DNA of 64,000 nt from Nostoc sp. S4. GTDB lineage: Bacteria; Cyanobacteriota; Cyanobacteriia; Cyanobacteriales; Nostocaceae. The position numbers and the translations under genes were made by a program. Of the stretch, positions 26,242-35,190 are shown one piece after another (positions within the stretch are counted from its first letter, which is position 1; each line of letters begins with the position of its first letter). The notes under the pieces were generated by a model. That model searched no databases. It worked only from the letters and a program-made list of their open reading frames with translations, and was not told where the DNA came from. Location: contig JAQYWR010000019.1 in the NCBI GenBank assembly GCA_029379225.1, positions 62,001 to 126,000 of the forward strand. Reading direction: 5' to 3'.

Positions 26242-26622
26242 ATGAGCAGAAATATCTTGATTGTTGATGATGAAGAAGATGTGCAAGCGATCGCCAAGCT
26301 AGGATTAGAAATGGGTGCTGGTTGGAACGTGTTGACTGCTTGTTCTGGTCGGGAAGCGTTGAATATAGCTGCCAACTCCAAACTTGATGTCATTTTATTA
26401 GATATGATGATGCCTGATATGGATGGGCGTGCTACACTGCAACAACTCAAGGCTAACCCCGTCACTCAGTCAATTCCCGTAATTTTACTCACTGCTAAAG
26501 TCCAGGATTCGGATCGGGATAGCTTCACAGGCTTAGATGTAGCTGCTGTTTTTGCTAAGCCCTTTCGTCCCCTGAAACTGGCAGCACAAATCAGTGAAGC
26601 ATTGAGTTGGCGATCGTCTTGA
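26242..26622 (+). CDS. CheY-like single-domain response regulator
   Basis: 126 residues, one receiver domain and nothing else. Acidic pocket DDEED at 9-13, phosphoacceptor Asp54 in VILLDMMMPDMDG, Thr in LLTAK and Lys in FAKPFRPL. All key residues are present, so it should be phosphorylated. Without an output domain it probably works by protein contact. It follows the hybrid histidine kinase on the same strand and is the natural candidate for its target, or the source of its input phosphate. Confidence 0.88.
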   Translation: MSRNILIVDDEEDVQAIAKLGLEMGAGWNVLTACSGREALNIAANSKLDVILLDMMMPDMDGRATLQQLKANPVTQSIPVILLTAKVQDSDRDSFTGLDVAAVFAKPFRPLKLAAQISEALSWRSS

Positions 26623-26637
26623 AGATAAAATAAGTAA

Positions 26638-26800
26638 TATCATGTCCGGTTGAATACTTATGATATCTGTGAGGGTTGGTAATCGGTAATAGGTAATGGG
26701 TAATCGTCAGTTATTTATTTCCTTTTTTCCAATCCCCAATTATCAATTACCAATTACCTACAACACCAACCATATCCTAAGTAATTAGCCGAACTTGATA
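26638..26800. mobile_element. MITE-like element, TATCATGTCCGG family, copy 1
   Basis: Left end TATCATGTCCGGTTGAATAC (26638) and right end GTAATTAGCCGAACTTGATA (26781-26800) are imperfect inverted copies over about 28 bases. The interior carries a second inverted pair, GGTAATAGGTAATGGGTAAT against CAATTACCAATTACCT. No coding capacity. Related elements are at 47069 and 54333, and a single related end at 8864-8885. Confidence 0.6.
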
Positions 26801-26852
26801 AGTAAAACGATTATTTACTACTTGCTTATTTCGGAAAGTGACACAAGAGGGT

Positions 26853-26938
26853 TATAGCCGTAGTCATATAGGTTAGGACATAATAACAAGCGTGAATGTC
26901 AACAAGAGTAATGTTTTTACCTCCTGCCTCCTGCTATA
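26853..26938 (+). mobile_element. MITE-like element, TATAGC family, copy 1
   Basis: Begins TATAGCCGTAGTCATATAGG and ends CCTCCTGCCTCCTGCTATA. Terminal TATAGC/GCTATA are inverted; the inner part GGTTAGGACATAATAACAAG, GCGTGAATGTC and GTAATGTTTTTACC is shared with five further copies in this window. Confidence 0.7.
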
Positions 26939-26968
26939 TAATCTAACGTGAGTTCAACGGATGTTAAA

Positions 26969-27086
26969 AACCCCTCTCCAAAACTCTCCCGGTAGACAGA
27001 CGCTTTGAAACCTTGATTTTTTTGTTCAAAAATAGTAGCCGTAGGTTGTGTTTTCACACGGTAAACCCAGCCTACAGTTACTATTT
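26969..27086. repeat. Two hairpin repeats between a regulator gene and the 27.1-kb gene
   Basis: 26969-27012 is an inverted copy of the AACCCCTCTCC...CTTTGAAACC repeat also present at 43655-43713. Next, AAATAGTAGCCGTAGG (27030-27045) pairs with CCTACAGTTACTATTT (27071-27086), 14 of 16 positions complementary, forming a long stem around a TGTGTTTTCACACGG loop that is itself a small hairpin. The second one lies 45 bases beyond the stop of the minus-strand gene and may act as its terminator. Confidence 0.5.
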
Positions 27087-27131
27087 TCAACTTGCTCTCA
27101 AACCTTTTTAAATATGGTCACGAATTGTGAC

Positions 27132-28022
27132 TTAATTTGCTAGCCAGAAAGCAACATTACGCACATAGGTTTTGATATCTTCCAAAGCGTGTGGCTCTTT
27201 TTTCATACCATCTCCCGGTGCTTCATCTACAAAAGAGGGACAGCCTTTTTCAATATCCCAGTTGTAATCTACTAAATGATGGAAGCTGGAATTAGCTACT
27301 GCTCGTCCTAGTGTATTTCCTTGTCGATCCTGATGATGCTCAATCGCTACAACAAGATTGAACTTCCGATTAGTCACTAAACTTTTCCCCAAGGCAATTA
27401 CCCGCGCATTGGTATTACCTAAAGGCGCGCCAATCCCACCTTCATGGGGATGTGATGGAAACAATTCGATATGTCCCGAAGGGGAATTGGGATTTTTTAA
27501 AAGTTCGTGAATCGGTTCAACAATCGTGATTTTTTGATAATCGCCATTAGCCCCAGAATGATAGTTAGGCCAAGAAATATAAGTTGTGTATGAATCATCT
27601 CGGCTCCAGCGAGATTCATCGGGATCGGGGTTTTTTGTGTTGAAATAGTGGAGATCGCCAATGTCAATTAAACCGCACATCGAACAACCCATATCTTGAT
27701 GATCGCGTGTTGTCAGAATCCCACCACCGCGTTGCCGAAAAGCATTAATTCCGGCAACATCTTTTTCGGTTAAACCATGATTTACTTCTAAACCAAACAG
27801 CCAAAGTTCATCAAAATCTGATTTGTCGAGAGTACTTAATATTGGGTCACCATCTACTGTATCTGATTCGTAATCGCGTCCTGTGACTTCAAATAAAGAA
27901 TTTCCCGCTTCATCTTTAATTGATGCTAAGTAATCTTGCAACAACGAGAAACGAAAAATGCTCCAATCATTTTCAGTCGTAGGAATTGTAGTCTGCAAAA
28001 GAATACGAATTGGTTTTGCCAT
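27132..28022 (-). CDS. Conserved hypothetical protein, GATase/ThuA-like fold suspected
   Basis: 296 residues, soluble, no signal peptide. It opens KPIRILLQTTIPTTENDWSI, and has FDELWLFGLEVNHGLTEKDV followed by AFRQRGGGILTTRDHQDMG, the order of strand, acidic helix and 'GGG' turn seen in glutamine-amidotransferase-like (ThuA/DJ-1 superfamily) proteins. CSMCG at about 112-116 and a C-terminal VVAIEHHQDRQGNTLGRAVA with SSFHHLVDYNWD supply Cys and His residues that might be catalytic or bind metal. I do not recognise a named family. It is monocistronic between repeat DNA and a promoterless-looking 260-base gap. Confidence 0.55.
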   Translation of the reverse strand: MAKPIRILLQTTIPTTENDWSIFRFSLLQDYLASIKDEAGNSLFEVTGRDYESDTVDGDPILSTLDKSDFDELWLFGLEVNHGLTEKDVAGINAFRQRGGGILTTRDHQDMGCSMCGLIDIGDLHYFNTKNPDPDESRWSRDDSYTTYISWPNYHSGANGDYQKITIVEPIHELLKNPNSPSGHIELFPSHPHEGGIGAPLGNTNARVIALGKSLVTNRKFNLVVAIEHHQDRQGNTLGRAVANSSFHHLVDYNWDIEKGCPSFVDEAPGDGMKKEPHALEDIKTYVRNVAFWLAN

Positions 28023-28286
28023 AACCTCTGCCAGACGAACACCACAATAGAGTATAGCGATCGCTTGGCATAAATGCTTAAATAATCCCTAAACATCTCT
28101 CTCTAGTATGAGAGTAATTCACAACTCTCGGTAGTAGCACCAGCAGTTCAAAATGGCTATAGTGGGTAGAGGTAACTTTGTACCTACTCCACATCTAGAG
28201 CCTCCGTAGCGCGTGCTGGGGATTCCTGCCCATTTGAATAGCTTCAATTCAACGTTCTTTAGCAGAGTAACAGACGCAAAACAGAT

Positions 28287-28817
28287 ATGAAAATAGAACA
28301 ACTCCTGAAAAATTACGCCGCAGGTATAAGAGATTTTACTGCTGTCAACTTAAGTGAGGCAAACCTTAGGGAAGTTAATCTCAGCGGTGCAATTTTAGAT
28401 AAAGCCATCTTGGATGGAGCTAATTTGAGTCACGCCAATTTAGCTCAAGCTAGTTTGATTGAGGCGGACTTGAATGGAGCAGATTTGAGCAATGCTAACC
28501 TCAGTGGTAGCAACTTAGCTGGAGCGATTATGGATGGCGCTATCCTGGATGGAGCAAATTTAGACGGAGCTAATTTGAGTCACGCTGATTTGACAGTTGC
28601 TAAGCTAATTGAGACTAATTTGACTGAGGCGGAGTTACAGCAAGCAAGCTTAATTGCTGCGAATTTAAATGGAGCCGATTTAAGTGGCGCAGATTTAACC
28701 GTGGCCGACTTGTCCCAAGCAAATCTGACCGAAGCAGACTTAAACCAGGCAAATTTAAGCGGAGCAAATTTGGAGGGAGCGAATATAGAGGGGACAATTT
28801 TGGATGAAAATGCGTAA
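28287..28817 (+). CDS. Pentapeptide-repeat protein
   Basis: 176 residues. After a short helical N-terminus (MKIEQLLKNYAAGIRDFTAV) nearly the whole chain is A(D/N)LXX repeats: ANLREVNLSGA, ANLSHANLAQA, ADLNGADLSNA and so on, about 30 units, with central Leu and flanking Ala filling the inside of a right-handed quadrilateral beta helix. The closing unit is LEGANIEGTIL. No signal peptide or enzymatic domain. Pentapeptide proteins are very abundant in Nostoc; roles range from DNA mimicry to unknown. An internal near-repeat (DGANLSHA occurs twice at 37 and 91) suggests growth by duplication. Confidence 0.88.
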   Translation: MKIEQLLKNYAAGIRDFTAVNLSEANLREVNLSGAILDKAILDGANLSHANLAQASLIEADLNGADLSNANLSGSNLAGAIMDGAILDGANLDGANLSHADLTVAKLIETNLTEAELQQASLIAANLNGADLSGADLTVADLSQANLTEADLNQANLSGANLEGANIEGTILDENA

Positions 28818-28919
28818 AAGAGCATGGGAAGAGGCAGGGGAGCAGGGAGCAGGAAGCAGAGGAGAAGATTTTCTCCTATGCCTCATGTTTACTTATCTCC
28901 CTCATCTCCTTACTGCCTT

Positions 28920-29699
28920 TTACACCAAATAACTCGTATTAGGTACGATCGCAAAAAAGGCATACTCATACCAAGCAGTCCAGATGAAACTGCGAAGCCA
29001 TCGCTGGCGCTTTTCGGGACTCAATTCATACTCAAACGCCCCACGTGCAGGATCGATGGAAGATAGGTGAGAGTTGCAACCGCAACCATGTTGATAGGTA
29101 AAACCATATTTTGAGGCAATGCTTTGCACTTTCATTTGAATGGCAAATACCTTGCCTGCATGGAGTATGGCATCCCAAGCACGCTTGTGTTCTATATCGC
29201 GGGGGTCAAATCGTAAGGCACGTTCTTCAAAAACATCATCGCGATAAATTGGAGCTAAATGCACATGATAGAAGCTGGCAGGCAGTTCGTAGCCAAATTC
29301 ATTGAATAAATCTATACCGATACGAGCTACTTTTACTTGCTCGGCATACTCGATTCCCTTTGATTCCACATCGCGGAGAATTTCTGCAAAATTTGGATAG
29401 CTGTGTTTCTTAAAGTCTTGTCCAAAAAATTCCAAGGTTTCCCACGCAAGCTGTGCAAAGATTTGGGAAAATGATGGTACTAGGTGAGCTAGTTGGGGGC
29501 GATCGCTAAACAAGTCAACGTCACCATGCTCTAACTTGTATAGAAACAACTGTGCCATCTCAACATAAGTTTGCGGATGGGAAAGTCCCACACTCGTGGT
29601 TCCTCTCGCAATCTCTTGCCATATAGGGGGTAGTTGAGAAACGTGAACCGCATTTTCTCCGGCGATGACTGCAACACGAGGAAATTCGAGAAGTTGCAT
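28920..29699 (-). CDS. Hypothetical protein with CGC motif
   Basis: 259 residues from ATG 29699, with GGAGA six bases upstream (the frame also opens at TTG 29705). Soluble and helical. Distinct stretches are FPRVAVIAGENAVHVSQLPP at the start, EFFGQDFKKHSYPNFAEIL, GYELPASFYHVHLAPIYRDD and a Cys/His cluster YQHGCGCNSHLSSID near residue 210. The HGCGCNSH motif may bind a metal. I do not recognise the family. It lies 120 bases downstream of the second NHLP exporter gene on the same strand, so it could be the last gene of the peptide-export operon, but nothing in the sequence proves this. Confidence 0.5.
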   Translation of the reverse strand: MQLLEFPRVAVIAGENAVHVSQLPPIWQEIARGTTSVGLSHPQTYVEMAQLFLYKLEHGDVDLFSDRPQLAHLVPSFSQIFAQLAWETLEFFGQDFKKHSYPNFAEILRDVESKGIEYAEQVKVARIGIDLFNEFGYELPASFYHVHLAPIYRDDVFEERALRFDPRDIEHKRAWDAILHAGKVFAIQMKVQSIASKYGFTYQHGCGCNSHLSSIDPARGAFEYELSPEKRQRWLRSFIWTAWYEYAFFAIVPNTSYLV

Positions 29700-29826
29700 T
29701 GACAATCTCCATTTAAGACTTTAGTGTAATTTACCCTAAGTAATGCCTTCTCTGTATTCTCCACATAATTAAAAAATCTTTGACAGACTGTCTTAGGTAA
29801 AGTGAGGCATGAAGGTTTTCTGGTTT

Positions 29827-32700
29827 CTACGCCATTTGGCGAGCCATTAACTGGGCAAATAAACCCTCAACAGCAGCTAGTTCTTCAAAAGTTCCTTGTT
29901 GTACAACCCGACCAGCTTGGAGTACATAAATACGATGAGCATTGCGGATGGTGCTAAGTCGGTGAGCGATCGCAATTCTGGTAACTTGTAAGTTATCTAA
30001 ACTTTCACTGACAATCGCCTGGGTTTTATTGTCGAGCGCACTGGTAGCCTCATCGAATAACAAAATGCGGGGTTTTAATGCTAAAGCGCGAGCAATCAAT
30101 AACCGTTGTCGTTGTCCTCCAGAAAGATTACTACCTCCTTCGCTGACTACAGTATGCATCTGCATTGGCATAGCGGTGATATCGTCAGCAAACCCCGACA
30201 TCCGCGCCGCCTCCCAGGCTTCATCTAAGCTAAGTTGAGCGCCGCCTGCAATATTCTCGAAAATCGAAGCTGAACTGAGCCGACCATTTTGTAAAACAAC
30301 ACCCAACTGTCGGCGAACTGCATCCACATCTAAGCCAGATAAGTCTTGACCATCGTAGTAAATACTACCTGCTTGCGGAGTTTCAAATCCCAGTAGTAAT
30401 CGTAGAATTGTTGATTTGCCACTGCCAGAACTACCTATCAAAGCAATAAACTCCCCAGGAGCAGCAGAGATACTCACATCATCCAGCGTCAACGGGCCAT
30501 CACTGCGGTAGCGAAAATTAATATGCTCTAAAGTAATATTACCGACAAGCTTACCAGGATCGGTTTTGTACAAATCTACTTCTGGGATGGTTGCCAAAAT
30601 TGGTTGAGTGCGTTGCCATTGGGGGATGACTTGCAAAATCTCTGTAACAGTATTGCTCAGGTTTGTAGTTCCTTTGGTAAAGTTGCTAAACGCTGCATTG
30701 AAAGCGAGAAAAGTGCCCAGAGAAAATGCGATTGTTCCATTCGCCTGAGAATCTTCTAACAGTTTGACAGTAAACCAGAAGAGGATTCCAGAAGTGATTA
30801 TCGGCATTACCGTATTAAAAAGCACAACAACATCTTCTATTCGTTGGGTGCTAAGTTCCAGCTTAATTTGTCGAGTGTAGTTTTGACTCCAAAAAGCGAA
30901 AGCACGTTCTTGCGCCCCAGCAATATGCAATTTAGAGATGCCATTGATAAGTTGCACTGTCTGCCCAAAAATAGTACCTTTGACTTCCAGCAGAGTCCGC
31001 ACTTTAGTTAACAGAAGCATACCAGAGATTGTGGTGAAAGCGATCGCAACTATCGCAACCCCAACGGCAATTAAAGCTAGTTTGTAGTTGTAATAAAATA
31101 ATTGTCCCAAGTAGAACAGCGCAAACAAACTCGTAATCAGATTGATTAAAGTTCTGCCATTGAGTTGGCGGCGAATTGTACTCACCGATGTAATGCGGGA
31201 GAGGAGGTCTCCAGTTGTATATTGTCGGAAAAATGACACAGGCAAGTTCAACAACCGATCCCAGACACCAGCTTGAGTAGATGCATCAGAAGCCGATTCC
31301 ATCCGCAACAGAGCAAACCCTTGTGCTAACCCAAATAAAGCTGTACCCAAAGCTGCAACCAGCAAACCCAGTCCGATTTGCAGTAATAAGCCCTTGTCGC
31401 TATCGGGAATTGCATTGTCTATGATAATTGACGTGGCATAAGGTGTAACCATTCCCAACAGGGTTACAGCAATACCAGTAAATACAATTACTGCCAGACT
31501 TTGGCTATGTCCTTGAAGTGCGAACTTGAGTATATCAATAGCTTGGAGTGCTTTATCCGGCAAAGAGCGATAAAACATATAGGCAACAGGAGCCAACGTT
31601 GCAGCTATCTGCCGATCTACTCTGACACGGGTACGTTCAACGGGGTCAAAAATTTCATAACGAGTTGCACTAATCGGCAGTAGTGCTACTGGGCAGTTAT
31701 CTTGGGTGTAAGCTATTAGAGGGCCACAATCCTTCTCCCACCAGTTATCTCGCAACAATACTCGTCGCATCCGAATCCGTGAAGCTCGGACAATCGCTTC
31801 TAAGGGTTCCTTGAGCCGCTTCAGGTTTTCAGAACGAGACGGAGGGCGAATTTTTATACCCATTGCTCTACCGACTGCACCAGCCGCAACCAACAAAGGA
31901 GTACCTTCATTGAAAAAGTCCCTGGATTGGGAATTCAAAGTCGATGCTAAAGAGCCTATAGCCTCAGCTGTAACTTGATGATTCAGACGTTGGCGATCGC
32001 GCAAGCGGATTATTTCTGCTTGTGCTTCCTGCTCATCTATAATATTGATGCATTGCAACAGTTGAGTATGCAACACAGATAACCCAGCCAGCAAGGTATC
32101 TGCATTTTGGAATTCACTGGTAGTGTAAGTTGTAAGTTGAACTGGCTCTACAGCTTCTAACCACATTTTGTCACTGAGGGGGAAAGTCGCAGTGGTTGTT
32201 AAGGTCAGTTCTTCAAACCCCAGAAAGCGGACAGTCCCTTCAGTCAGTTGTACCCAACAGGTGACACCTGCTTCTGGCTGGAAAGTCTGATTATTGTTTA
32301 GAGAAAATCGCAATCGTCCCTGAGCTTTTAGATGAATTGTTGGGGCGGTAATGTGGGACAATACACTACCGAGTTGTAATAGCCAAGCTTCTATCCAAGC
32401 GATGGCTCTAGCATCTCCACTAGCTACTAACTCCTGAAAACATTCTTGATATATGTGTAGTAATTCAGTCTCCCCAGTGGGTACTGCCAAAATCTGACGG
32501 TGTTGATTAGCAGTTGGAAAAAGTGCTTCTCCTTGACTAATAGTGCATAGATAACGGCGAGTCCCTTCAATGACACCATCTTTAACTGTGACGGCAAATA
32601 AAGCCATAGAGCCAGACTGAATCACCCAAACTCTAGAAGGGTCATCCAGTAGAATCGGTTCATTGCCATTAACTATATAAACTTGCCCTTGTATTAGCAT
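29827..32700 (-). CDS. NHLP-type bacteriocin export ABC transporter, permease/ATPase
   Basis: 957 residues. An N-terminal soluble part (about 1-380) begins with a beta-rich CNB/cupin-like stretch (VYIVNGNEPILLDDPSRVWV). The transmembrane domain (about 390-690) contains LAVIVFTGIAVTLLGMVTPY and the coupling segment VSFFRQYTTGDLLSRI. The ATPase domain (about 720-957) has Walker A IGSSGSGKST, signature LSGGQRQRL, Walker B ILLFDEATSALD and AHRLSTIR. There is no C39 peptidase. This is the second, peptidase-free exporter found in NHLP natural-product clusters, where it pairs with the C39-type exporter and the HlyD protein. It starts 225 bases after the C39 exporter gene; the gap holds a dispersed repeat. 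Probably works with that exporter in moving the matured peptide. Confidence 0.88.
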   Translation of the reverse strand: MLIQGQVYIVNGNEPILLDDPSRVWVIQSGSMALFAVTVKDGVIEGTRRYLCTISQGEALFPTANQHRQILAVPTGETELLHIYQECFQELVASGDARAIAWIEAWLLQLGSVLSHITAPTIHLKAQGRLRFSLNNNQTFQPEAGVTCWVQLTEGTVRFLGFEELTLTTTATFPLSDKMWLEAVEPVQLTTYTTSEFQNADTLLAGLSVLHTQLLQCINIIDEQEAQAEIIRLRDRQRLNHQVTAEAIGSLASTLNSQSRDFFNEGTPLLVAAGAVGRAMGIKIRPPSRSENLKRLKEPLEAIVRASRIRMRRVLLRDNWWEKDCGPLIAYTQDNCPVALLPISATRYEIFDPVERTRVRVDRQIAATLAPVAYMFYRSLPDKALQAIDILKFALQGHSQSLAVIVFTGIAVTLLGMVTPYATSIIIDNAIPDSDKGLLLQIGLGLLVAALGTALFGLAQGFALLRMESASDASTQAGVWDRLLNLPVSFFRQYTTGDLLSRITSVSTIRRQLNGRTLINLITSLFALFYLGQLFYYNYKLALIAVGVAIVAIAFTTISGMLLLTKVRTLLEVKGTIFGQTVQLINGISKLHIAGAQERAFAFWSQNYTRQIKLELSTQRIEDVVVLFNTVMPIITSGILFWFTVKLLEDSQANGTIAFSLGTFLAFNAAFSNFTKGTTNLSNTVTEILQVIPQWQRTQPILATIPEVDLYKTDPGKLVGNITLEHINFRYRSDGPLTLDDVSISAAPGEFIALIGSSGSGKSTILRLLLGFETPQAGSIYYDGQDLSGLDVDAVRRQLGVVLQNGRLSSASIFENIAGGAQLSLDEAWEAARMSGFADDITAMPMQMHTVVSEGGSNLSGGQRQRLLIARALALKPRILLFDEATSALDNKTQAIVSESLDNLQVTRIAIAHRLSTIRNAHRIYVLQAGRVVQQGTFEELAAVEGLFAQLMARQMA

Positions 32701-32750
32701 TTTAGATTTGAAATTTTTGGCGTTGCAGAGAAAGCGGGATGATTTATCTC

Positions 32751-32815
32751 ACGCAGAGGAGCCATTGCGTTGGGCGGGTTCCCCGACTTGAAGCAAGTGG
32801 CGTCGCGCAGAGACG
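32751..32815. repeat. Dispersed GGCGGGTTCCCCGAC-type repeat
   Basis: GCGTTGGGCGGGTTCCCCGA, then CTTGAAGCAAGTGGCGTCGC. This block is a familiar Nostoc repeat and contains a small hairpin around ACTTGAAGCAAGT. It interrupts the gap between the two exporter genes (32701-32925) and might weaken or end read-through between them. Confidence 0.5.
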
Positions 32816-32925
32816 CAGAGAGTATAAAGAGTTTTAGATTTCAATACACAAAATTTCATCCCTTAATTCAGTAACACCAAATTTTTAAACGGTCAGTAAT
32901 TTACTTCTTCCCTTGCTCCCCCTCT

Positions 32926-35190
32926 CTATTCTTCAGTGCTAAGCAAACGCGAATATACACCATCGACTTGCCATAATTCTTTGTGAGTACCTTGTTGTAC
33001 TACCTTCCCACGTTCTAGAACGACGATTAGATCGCAATCACGAATGGTACTTAATCGGTGGGCAACAATAATGCTGGTGCATCCTCGACGGCGGAGATTC
33101 TGGTCAATAATTTGTTCTGTTTCTGCATCTAGGGCGCTAGTGGCTTCATCCATAATCAGGATTGAGGGATTATTCACTAAAGCACGAGCGATTTCTAAGC
33201 GTTGTCGCTGACCGCCACTTAAATTAGCAGCACCTTCTATAAGTTCGGCATCCAATCCGCCGGACATAGAGAAAATTACATCAGCGATCGCCGCATCTTG
33301 ACAAGCCCGCATCGGGCTTTTATCTGGTACAGTAGTATCCCACAGAGTCAAATTGTCCCTAACCGTTCCACCAAATAACAAAATTTCTTGCTCTACCATA
33401 GCAACAGAGTTTGTCAGCAATTGCTGGGGAATTTGTTCTCGAAGTTTTCCATCAAAGTAAATTTCTCCCGTCCAAGGTTGATAAAGTCCACTCACAAGTT
33501 TGGCAATAGTAGATTTACCAGAACCACTGCCACCTACCAAAGCTATTCGCTGCCCTGGCTTAATTAAGAGGTTAAAGTTTTCAATTAAAGGAAGTTCCAG
33601 GCGGCTATAGCCAAACGTAACATTTCGTAATTCGACATACCCCTGCAACTTAGGAACAAGATAAGGAGATGAGGATAATTTTATCTCCTCTGCTCCCCTG
33701 CTCCCCTGCTCCCCTGCTCCCTCAGCCTCCCCATCTCCCCCAATCGGGTTATCTAGCACATCATCAAGGCGAATCAAATTTCCCTCCAATTCTTGAAGAG
33801 TTGTACCGAAGTTGACGAGATTGTTAACAGGCTGTTGGAAACCCAGCATCAAACCTTGAAAGGCGATGAGCATTCCAATGCTGAGATGTCCATCCATTAC
33901 CCGTAAACCACCAACTACTAACAACAACATCGAAGAAAGAGCAGATAAGAGCGTCGGTAAGACTGAGAATGTCTGGTTTGTTACTCCTAGTTCCTGCTGA
34001 GAATTGAGAGCTTTGGTATAATAACCTGACCACCGCGCAAAGAAATCTGACTCTAACCCTGATGCTTTGAGTGTTTCGATACTTTGGAGGGCGGCAATGG
34101 ATAAGCCAGCCGCTTTACCATACTCTTGAATCAATTGTTGGTTAGCATCTACACGTTGACGAGAAATCCACTGCAAGGTTAAAAGGTTCACGGCAGCAAA
34201 GCTAACTACAATCAAGGTAAGTACCCAGTCATATTGCACCATGACTAAGGCATAAAATACCACCATGACTGTATCGACGATTGTAGTTGCCAAACGTCCT
34301 GCCAAAACATCAGCTACTTGGTCGTTGAGATTAGTACGATTACTGATTTCTCCAGCAAATCGTTGAGTGTAAAAGCTAACAGGTAAGCGGAGGATATGCC
34401 ACAGAAAGCGGCTAGACATACCCACAGCTAGTTTGATTTTCAAACGGCGCAGGTAGCGCAACCGTAGTAATGTTAGTGAGCCTTGGAGGATAGCAGCAAC
34501 AACCATTGCCAACAGCAAAGGACGCAACCATAACCGCCGTCCCTGTATCAAGATGTCATCTACAAACACTTGGCTGAACACAGGTATTACTAACCCGATA
34601 ATAGTCAAGAAAAATCCCGCTATTACGCAGTAGAGCAAGACTTCACCTGAACCCTGTAGCCGTGACCACAGAGATAAAATCATGCTGGGTTTGCGACCAC
34701 CTCTGGTAAACTTTGGGCTTGGTTCCATAACCAACACTACGCCAGTATACCCCTCGTCAAATTCCTGTAGAGATACATAACGTGGACCTGTTGCGGGGTC
34801 ATTGATGTAAACCCGTTGTTTAGTCCATCCTTCTACCACAAGGAAGTGATTGAAGTTCCAAAAGACAATATAAGGCGGACGCAGTTCTTGAAGTTGCTTG
34901 AGTTCTTTTTTAAAACCTTTAGCTTCTAGTCCATAGTTTCTCGCAGCCTTGACCATGTTAGATGCCTTGCTGCCATCGCGGGAAACACCACATTCAATAC
35001 GCAGTTGTGGTAATGGTACAATTCGACCATAGTAACCGAGAATAATTCCCAAAGCAGCAGCACCACACTCCACGGCTTCCATTTGCACAAGCGTGGGCGT
35101 TTTTACCCGCAGGTTTCTGGGTGACAGTAGTTTTTGTAAGTACTGCCAAGGATTAATCGGTGTTACTAAAGTAGATTTAGTAGATACCAC
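32926..35190 (-). CDS. C39-peptidase ABC exporter of the NHLP type
   Basis: 754 residues. The N-terminal C39 peptidase (about 30-145) has Cys42 in QMEAVECGAAAL, His115 in NFNHFLVVEGW and Asp131 in INDPATG, a complete papain-like triad. It should cut the precursor after its double glycine. Then come the transmembrane domain (about 175-460) and the ATPase (about 510-754: Walker A GGSGSGKST, LSGGQRQRL, ILIMDEATSALD). Between membrane domain and ATPase is an odd Gly/Glu-rich linker (GDGEAEGAGEQGSRGAEE, about residues 480-500) coded by a purine-rich repeat at 33680-33745. The gene overlaps the end of the HlyD gene by 14 bases, so the two are translationally linked. Function is cleavage and export of the 72-residue precursor nearby; the assignment of substrate is inference from position. 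Confidence 0.92.
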   Translation of the reverse strand: MVSTKSTLVTPINPWQYLQKLLSPRNLRVKTPTLVQMEAVECGAAALGIILGYYGRIVPLPQLRIECGVSRDGSKASNMVKAARNYGLEAKGFKKELKQLQELRPPYIVFWNFNHFLVVEGWTKQRVYINDPATGPRYVSLQEFDEGYTGVVLVMEPSPKFTRGGRKPSMILSLWSRLQGSGEVLLYCVIAGFFLTIIGLVIPVFSQVFVDDILIQGRRLWLRPLLLAMVVAAILQGSLTLLRLRYLRRLKIKLAVGMSSRFLWHILRLPVSFYTQRFAGEISNRTNLNDQVADVLAGRLATTIVDTVMVVFYALVMVQYDWVLTLIVVSFAAVNLLTLQWISRQRVDANQQLIQEYGKAAGLSIAALQSIETLKASGLESDFFARWSGYYTKALNSQQELGVTNQTFSVLPTLLSALSSMLLLVVGGLRVMDGHLSIGMLIAFQGLMLGFQQPVNNLVNFGTTLQELEGNLIRLDDVLDNPIGGDGEAEGAGEQGSRGAEEIKLSSSPYLVPKLQGYVELRNVTFGYSRLELPLIENFNLLIKPGQRIALVGGSGSGKSTIAKLVSGLYQPWTGEIYFDGKLREQIPQQLLTNSVAMVEQEILLFGGTVRDNLTLWDTTVPDKSPMRACQDAAIADVIFSMSGGLDAELIEGAANLSGGQRQRLEIARALVNNPSILIMDEATSALDAETEQIIDQNLRRRGCTSIIVAHRLSTIRDCDLIVVLERGKVVQQGTHKELWQVDGVYSRLLSTEE

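Noticed and set aside
26853-26938. Possible CRISPR-like repeat, because TATAGC-ended units recur
   Set aside because: Copies are kilobases apart, lie in both orientations and have no regular spacers; they fit MITE-like elements.
28119-28301. 60-residue minus-strand ORF upstream of the pentapeptide gene
   Set aside because: No start signal and no conserved pattern; it overlaps the promoter side of the pentapeptide gene.
28580-28825. Minus-strand ORFs opposite the pentapeptide repeats
   Set aside because: Periodic shadow of the repeat codons.
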